DNA of 64,000 bases. It comes from Seohaeicola_A nanhaiensis. GTDB lineage: Bacteria > Pseudomonadota > Alphaproteobacteria > Rhodobacterales > Rhodobacteraceae. The translations under genes and the position numbers were made by a program. The stretch is from assembly GCF_042654245.1 (NCBI RefSeq), contig NZ_JBHSGI010000009.1, positions 372,001 to 436,000 of the forward strand, given 5' to 3'. The notes beneath the pieces were generated by a model. It saw only the letters and a list, made by a program, of their open reading frames with translations, made no database searches and was not told the DNA's origin. This document shows positions 59,504 through 64,000 of this stretch, in pieces. Numbering within the stretch: the stretch's first letter is position 1; every line of letters starts with the position of its first letter.

Positions 59504-60934
59504 ATGACCGAGAAATTCGACTGGTTCGTTGTTTTCGCCGAAATGCGCACCGGCTCCAACTTTCTGGAGACCAACCTGAATGCGCTGGGCGGGGTTGCCT
59601 GCCACGGCGAGGCATTCAATCCGCATTTCATCGGCTATCCGAACCGGACGGAGATTCTGGGCGTCAGTCGAGCGCTCCGTGACATCGATCCGGCGCGTTT
59701 GCTGAATGCTGTGAAGGCACAGCCCGGCGTGCTGGGCGGTTTCCGGTATTTTCACGACCATGATCCGCGGGTGCTGGATGCGATTCTGAACGACCCGCGC
59801 TGTGCCAAGATCGTGCTGACCCGCAATCCGCTGGACAGTTACGTCAGCTGGAAGATCGCCAAGGCGACGAACCAGTGGAAGCTGACCGACGTGAAGCGCC
59901 GGAAGGAAGCGAGGGCGGAGTTCGACGCGGAAGAATTCGCCGCGCATGTCGCCGCTTTGCAGGCGTTTCAGGTGACGCTGCTGAACCGCTTGCAGACCAG
60001 CGGTCAGACGGCCTTTTATGTCGCCTATGAGGACTTGCAGGACCTTGCGGTGATGAACGGCCTCGCGGCCTGGCTGGGTGTGGAGGGGCGACTGGAGGCT
60101 TTGGACCAAAGCCTGAAGGTACAGAACCCCGAGCCGGTTCTGGCCAAGGTCGCGAACCCCGAGGAAATGGAGCGGGCGCTTTCCGGGCTGGACCGGTTCA
60201 ATCTGACCCGAACACCGAATTTCGAGCCGCGGCGTGGCGCCGGGGTGCCGTCCTTCGTCGCCGGTGCGAAGACACCGCTGCTTTACCTTCCGATCCGAGG
60301 CGGGCCGGAAGAGGAGGTTTTGCGCTGGCTGGCGGCGCTGGACGGTGTGAACGAGGCGGATTTGCCGACCCGGATGAACCAGAAACAGCTGCGCCAGTGG
60401 AAGCGCGCGAATCCGGATCATCGCAGCTTTACCGTTCTGCGGCACCCGGCGGCCCGGGCGCATGCCGTGTTCTGCCGCAGGATTCTTGGCGCGGGCCCAG
60501 GCAGTTTTGCGCGGCTCCGGGAGCTGTTGAGGACTCAGTTTAAGCTGCCGCTGCCGGCTGACGGGATAGGACCGGACTATACCTCCGAGCGCCACCGGGA
60601 GGCTTTCGAGGGGTTCCTTGGTTTCGTGAAGGCCAGCCTGGCGGGTCAGACGGCGCTTCGGCTGGACGCGGCCTGGAGCACGCAGGCCCAAAGCCTGACC
60701 AGTTTCGCCGACTTCATGGTGCCCGATCAGGTGCTGCGCGAGGACGAACTTGCCACGCTTCTGCCCGAGCTTGCCCGCCGCAGGGGGCATCCCGGTCCGC
60801 CGGCCATTGACATGGCCGCGCCCGACCAGCCCCATGCGCTGGGCGACATCTATGATCCCGGGCTTGAGGCGCTGGTGGCCGATACCTATCAGCGCGATTA
60901 CGTGATGTTCGGATTCGGACCCTGGCCGGGCTAG
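59504..60934 (+). CDS. Double-domain sulfotransferase (NodH-like plus degenerate second domain)
   Basis: 476 aa. N-terminal domain (1-250) has the PAPS 5'-phosphosulfate loop RTGSNFLETNL (15-25) and the 3'-phosphate loop VLTRNPLDSYVSWK (104-117), as in NodH/Stf0. A second, shorter copy (about 255-476) starts LLYLPIRGGPEEEVL where sulfotransferases have PKTGGT, and later TVLRHPAARAHAVF and AAWSTQAQSL. The catalytic Lys is missing in the second copy (PIRGG). Predicted to sulfate the product of the adjacent glycosyltransferases. ATG 59504 is 6 nt after the GT14 gene. Closes the cluster. Confidence 0.82.
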   Translation: MTEKFDWFVVFAEMRTGSNFLETNLNALGGVACHGEAFNPHFIGYPNRTEILGVSRALRDIDPARLLNAVKAQPGVLGGFRYFHDHDPRVLDAILNDPRCAKIVLTRNPLDSYVSWKIAKATNQWKLTDVKRRKEARAEFDAEEFAAHVAALQAFQVTLLNRLQTSGQTAFYVAYEDLQDLAVMNGLAAWLGVEGRLEALDQSLKVQNPEPVLAKVANPEEMERALSGLDRFNLTRTPNFEPRRGAGVPSFVAGAKTPLLYLPIRGGPEEEVLRWLAALDGVNEADLPTRMNQKQLRQWKRANPDHRSFTVLRHPAARAHAVFCRRILGAGPGSFARLRELLRTQFKLPLPADGIGPDYTSERHREAFEGFLGFVKASLAGQTALRLDAAWSTQAQSLTSFADFMVPDQVLREDELATLLPELARRRGHPGPPAIDMAAPDQPHALGDIYDPGLEALVADTYQRDYVMFGFGPWPG

Positions 60935-60935
60935 G

Positions 60936-61400
60936 TCACACCAGCTGGATCGAGTGATCGGAGGTCAGAAGGGCGTAGAGCTTGGCCGGTTCGGGGTTGG
61001 CCCGCAGCTTGGCGCAGAGGGCGGAATCGCGCAGGGTGCGCGAGACAAGCGCAAGGGCCTTAAGGTGTTCGACGCCGGCCTCTTCCGGGGCGAAAAGCGC
61101 GAAGGCCAGATCGACCGGTTGACGGTCGACCGCGCCGAAATCCAGCGGTTTTTCCAGCATGACGAAACAGCCGACCACGCGTTCAAGCCCGGAAAGTCGG
61201 GCATGGGGCAGGGCCACGCCGTGGCCCACGCCCGTTGGCCCGAGGCTTTCCCGCTCGAGCAGGGCATCGACGATCTCGGTTTGGACAAAGCCATAGGCCG
61301 ACCCGGCAAGATCGCCGATTTCCTGAAACAGCCGTTTCTTGCTGGACGCGGCTTGCAAGACCTTTACGGCCTGCTGTTTCAGGATGCGCGAAAGCTCCAT
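60936..61400 (-). CDS. ptsN: PTS IIA-like nitrogen regulatory protein PtsN
   Basis: 154 aa EIIA-Ntr domain; H66 in GHGVALPHARL is the phospho-acceptor. Receives phosphate from EI-Ntr/NPr and adjusts nitrogen/potassium regulation. ATG 61400 gives MELSRILKQQAVKVL; the longer frame to 61490 overlaps hpf. Downstream of hpf, converging on the sulfotransferase with one base between. Confidence 0.93.
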   Translation of the reverse strand: MELSRILKQQAVKVLQAASSKKRLFQEIGDLAGSAYGFVQTEIVDALLERESLGPTGVGHGVALPHARLSGLERVVGCFVMLEKPLDFGAVDRQPVDLAFALFAPEEAGVEHLKALALVSRTLRDSALCAKLRANPEPAKLYALLTSDHSIQLV

Positions 61401-61449
61401 ATGGGGCGTGCTCCGGTTGTTGCGGCGCGCCCATCGAAGAGCGCGCGTT

Positions 61450-62025
61450 TCATTCCTGGCTGCGCGGGTCGATCCAGCCGATGTTGCCATCTTCCCGGCG
61501 ATACACCACGTTCAGGCCCTTCTTGGTATCGTTCCTGAACACCAGGACCGGCGCGCCGGCCAATTCCATCTGCATGACCGCCTCGCCGACTGAGAGCGAG
61601 GGTATCGTCGCCTCCATCTCGGCCACGATGATCGGTTGCAGGGTCGTCGGTTCGGCATCGTCCGAGTCGCCTTCAGCGGCGAGGATATAGGAGGAACCGC
61701 CCAGATATTCAACCGGTTCCGACCGGTCGCGATGGTGGTCCTTCAGCCGCCGCTTGTAGCGCCGGAGCTGCTTTTCCATCTTCTCGGCGCAGCCTTCGAA
61801 AGCCGCGTAGATTTCGGTTGCACGGGCGCTGGCGGTGGCGTTCAGGCCGGTCGACAGGTGGACGGTCGCCTCGCAGGCATATTCGTGTCCGGACCGGGAA
61901 AAAACCACATTGGCATCCGTCGGTCGGCCCGCATATTTGCTGACGATCTCGTCAAGCTGCGTTTGCACATGGGTCTGGAGAGCTTCTCCGATGTCGATCT
62001 GCTTGCCGCTGATTTTGTAACGCAT
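61450..62025 (-). CDS. hpf: Long-form ribosome hibernation-promoting factor
   Basis: 191 aa. N-terminal HPF/YfiA domain (MRYKISGKQIDIGEALQTHVQTQLDEIVSKYAGRPTDANVVFSRSG), central EGCAEKMEKQLRRYKRRLKDHH and a C-terminal dimerisation domain VGEAVMQMELAGAPVLVFRNDTKKGLNVVYRREDGNIGWIDP. The long form makes 100S ribosomes alone. Start ATG 62025. A 261-nt leader separates it from lptB; no rpoN is present. Confidence 0.95.
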   Translation of the reverse strand: MRYKISGKQIDIGEALQTHVQTQLDEIVSKYAGRPTDANVVFSRSGHEYACEATVHLSTGLNATASARATEIYAAFEGCAEKMEKQLRRYKRRLKDHHRDRSEPVEYLGGSSYILAAEGDSDDAEPTTLQPIIVAEMEATIPSLSVGEAVMQMELAGAPVLVFRNDTKKGLNVVYRREDGNIGWIDPRSQE

Positions 62026-62286
62026 GTGTGCTCCTTCACATTGGCCGGCCGGCCCGGGCCGCAATTGCGCGGCACGGGACTTTCACTGTCGGCTGGCGGA
62101 AAAGGCGATCGTCTTCGGTTCTGCGCACAGCCGCCCGAACGACCCGGCCTGACCTGAACATGCATCGCACCGTGCAATCGCCATGGGTCAATTGACGCAT
62201 CAGACCGCGTGCAAGTCAATGGCATCTGCGTCGCCGCGGGCGCGGCAAACAGGCTCAGGCACAAAGCTGCCCGGTGGGGGCCGGGT

Positions 62287-63045
62287 TCAGCCGATCCGGA
62301 AGTTCTCGCCCAGATAAACGCGGCGTACGTTCTCGTTCTCGACCACCTCGGCCGGCGTGCCGGACATCAGGACCTGTCCGTCGTGCAGGATATAGGCGCG
62401 GTCGACGATCTCGAGCGTCTCGCGCACGTTGTGGTCGGTGATCAGAACGCCGATGCCGCGCTTCTTGAGGTCCGCGACAAGGTGCCGGATCTCGCTCACC
62501 GAAATTGGGTCGACCCCGGCGAAGGGTTCGTCCAGCAGGAGGTATTTCGGCTCGGCCGCCAGGCAGCGCGCGATTTCGACACGGCGCCGTTCACCGCCCG
62601 AAAGGGCCAGGGCCGGGGCGCGGCGCAGGTGTTCGATGGAGAAGTCGGACAGCAGTTCTTCCAGACGCTCGCGCCGCTTGTGCGGATCGTCATGGGCGAT
62701 GTCGAGCACGGCAAGGATGTTGTCCTCGACGCTGAGCCCGCGGAAGATCGACATTTCCTGCGGCAGATAGCCGATGCCCAGGCGGGCGCGGCGGTACATC
62801 GGCAGGGTGGTCACGGTCTGCCCATCGATGGCAACAGTGCCGGCCTCGGGAAAGACGAGCCCCGCGATGGCGTAGAAGGTGGTGGTCTTACCCGATCCGT
62901 TGGGCCCGAGAAGGGCAACCACCTCGCCCCGATGCAGGGTCATGGTGACATCCCGGATCACCATGCGGCGCCGGAAGGATTTGCGCAGATGCGAGATCAC
63001 AAGCCCAGACGTGCCGTCTGTGACAGACAGTTCCGGGCGGGTCAT
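62287..63045 (-). CDS. lptB: LPS export ABC ATPase LptB
   Basis: 252 aa. Walker A GPNGSGKTT, Q-loop GIGYLPQEMSIF, signature LSGGERRRVEIAR, Walker B LLLDEPFAGVDP, H-loop DHNVRETL. Powers LPS transport with LptFGC. ATG 63045 overlaps the lptA stop by one base (TGATG). Followed on the minus strand by hpf. Confidence 0.96.
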   Translation of the reverse strand: MTRPELSVTDGTSGLVISHLRKSFRRRMVIRDVTMTLHRGEVVALLGPNGSGKTTTFYAIAGLVFPEAGTVAIDGQTVTTLPMYRRARLGIGYLPQEMSIFRGLSVEDNILAVLDIAHDDPHKRRERLEELLSDFSIEHLRRAPALALSGGERRRVEIARCLAAEPKYLLLDEPFAGVDPISVSEIRHLVADLKKRGIGVLITDHNVRETLEIVDRAYILHDGQVLMSGTPAEVVENENVRRVYLGENFRIG

Positions 63046-63530
63046 CAGTTGCCCTTCGGATTCAGCACGGTCTTGACGCGGCCATTCATCTGCGCGGCGC
63101 CGGTGGTCAGGTTGACGGTCATCCGCTCGGACGTGAGGGCATTGTTGCCCTGGGTCAGCAGCACATTGCCCGTCATCACCACGACGCCGGTTTCGATGCT
63201 GTAGTCGGCCCGGTCGGCCTCGGCCGCGTCGGGACCGCTGACGAGCACGACGTCGCCCGTGGCTTCGACCTGGGCGATACCGCCGCCATCCTTTTTGTAG
63301 ATGACCAGCACCTGCTGTGCGGTCAGCTTCATCTCGCCCTGACCGACCAGCACGTTGCCCTTGAACAGCGCCGAGCCGTCGGCCTGGTTGACGTCGAGCG
63401 TGTCGGCCGTGACTTCCACCGGAAGGCTGGTGTCTGCCTTGACCGCACCAAAGGCGACATTTGTGGTTTGGGCTTGCACAGCCGGAGCGGCAAGCAAAAG
63501 GCAAACGGCCAGGTTCCGGACAGTCAGCAC
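63045..63530 (-). CDS. lptA: LPS transport periplasmic protein LptA
   Basis: 161 aa, Sec signal (MLTVRNLAVCLLLAAPAVQAQ), then an OstA-like beta-jellyroll: PVEVTADTLDVNQADGSALFKGNVLVGQGEMKLTAQQVLVIYKKD and DYSIETGVVVMTGNVLLTQGNNALTSERM. Bridges LPS across the periplasm. Two nt after lptC. Confidence 0.93.
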   Translation of the reverse strand: MLTVRNLAVCLLLAAPAVQAQTTNVAFGAVKADTSLPVEVTADTLDVNQADGSALFKGNVLVGQGEMKLTAQQVLVIYKKDGGGIAQVEATGDVVLVSGPDAAEADRADYSIETGVVVMTGNVLLTQGNNALTSERMTVNLTTGAAQMNGRVKTVLNPKGN

Positions 63531-63532
63531 GA

Positions 63533-64000
63533 TTAATCTTCCGTTATTTTGGGCTGATATACCAGCTTGACGCCCTGCTTGAAAAGCAAATGCACGGGCT
63601 CGCCCTCGCTTTTCGCGCCAAATTCCATCTGTCCTGCGTCCAGCGTGCCGAATGGGCCGTTTCCTGCCACCGGGCCGGGGGCGCTGCCGGCGGCGCCTCG
63701 CAGCGAGCTGTTGAGCACCTCGGTGCGAAGGGAGAACCCGTTGGAGGTTTCGAAAAGGACATTGCCGGTGAAGGTGGCCATGTCTTCCTCGACGTCCAGC
63801 CGAGCGATATCGGCGTCGAGCGTCATGATGTCGCCGTCGGTGCGCGTCATCTTGGCGTGCACCACTTCGGCCACGGCCGGGGCGCCGTTGCTGCCGGGGC
63901 GGGCGAATTTCGCGCGCACCGTTATGGCGTCTCCGTTTTCGGCGGCGCCCGAGTAGAAGGGCGCGGTGATCTGCTGGTTGCGCATCCGGTCGGCGACCTC
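63533..64000 (-). CDS. lptC: LPS transport protein LptC (5' end off the window)
   Basis: Partial: the last 156 codons are here and the N-terminal membrane anchor lies beyond the edge. VADRMRNQQITAPFYSGAAENGDAITVRAKFARPG and DMATFTGNVLFETSNGFSLRTEVLNSSLRG are LptC features, with GPFGTLDAGQMEF near the end. It anchors LptA to the LptBFG complex. The ATG at 63985 is internal because the frame is open to the edge. Confidence 0.88.
   Translation of the reverse strand, partial: EVADRMRNQQITAPFYSGAAENGDAITVRAKFARPGSNGAPAVAEVVHAKMTRTDGDIMTLDADIARLDVEEDMATFTGNVLFETSNGFSLRTEVLNSSLRGAAGSAPGPVAGNGPFGTLDAGQMEFGAKSEGEPVHLLFKQGVKLVYQPKITED

Noticed and set aside
1..64000. CRISPR arrays, insertion sequences or prophage
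   Set aside because: No regularly spaced direct repeats, transposase or phage genes were seen.

Overview
The window is one contiguous piece of a high-G+C alphaproteobacterial chromosome, almost certainly Rhodobacteraceae (Roseobacter/Rhodobacter group). Three things support this. The SAM/SAH riboswitch in front of metK belongs to a class known mainly from Rhodobacterales. The Rieske/cytochrome b/cytochrome c1 operon and a petP-petR regulator pair closely resemble those of Rhodobacter. TRAP transporters, a RibH2-type lumazine synthase behind an FMN riboswitch, and a DUF5928 glycosyltransferase also fit. Genes are densely packed, with many 1-4 nt start/stop overlaps. Frequent GTG/TTG starts were chosen by Shine-Dalgarno spacing or operon overlap. 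No rRNA, CRISPR array, insertion sequence or prophage was seen.

Layout. 1-9350: edge fragment of a glycosyltransferase-like gene, miaB, the ybeZ-ybeY-corC-lnt operon, riboswitch-metK, a GNAT acetyltransferase and trmB. 9352-18700 (all minus): an aromatic-acid catabolic island with feruloyl-CoA synthase, MarR regulator, crotonase, a TRAP transporter, a frameshifted 3-hydroxybenzoate-6-hydroxylase-like gene, a fumarylpyruvate hydrolase and gentisate dioxygenase. 18891-22346: two small membrane proteins, tRNA-Lys, dapF-mtaB. 22489-25250: petABC (bc1 complex) with terminator. 25438-30742: GST, PaiB-like protein, FMN riboswitch-ribH, and thiBPQ with a TPP riboswitch. 30841-36109: aroC, AEC transporter, malonyl-CoA synthetase, EamA transporter, cobO. 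36145-41870: PhoD phosphatase, ohrR/ohr with two operators, rlmJ, ilvE, petPR. 41941-45960: histone-deacetylase-like hydrolase, xseB-ispA-dxs. 45994-51159: ExoD protein, epimerase, and the paaABCDE phenylacetyl-CoA epoxidase operon behind a clear promoter/operator. 51191-60934: methyltransferase, then a surface-polysaccharide region (KpsM-type permease, cysQ, kdsB, galU, two tandem GT2 enzymes, a GT14-DUF5928 protein, a double-domain sulfotransferase). 60936-64000: ptsN, hpf, lptB, lptA, partial lptC.

How it fits together. Most of the window is housekeeping: tRNA and ribosome modification, envelope assembly, cofactor synthesis, respiration. Two accessory modules stand out. One takes up and degrades plant-type aromatic acids through gentisate; one gene appears broken and no maleylpyruvate isomerase is present. 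The other is a putative pathway for a sulfated, Kdo-linked surface glycan. CysQ would remove the PAP released by the sulfotransferase, GalU and KdsB would supply activated sugars, and the three glycosyltransferases plus the sulfotransferase form a compact same-strand cluster. That cluster is the best candidate for an undescribed system here. All functional names come from reading motifs and context; no database search was possible.
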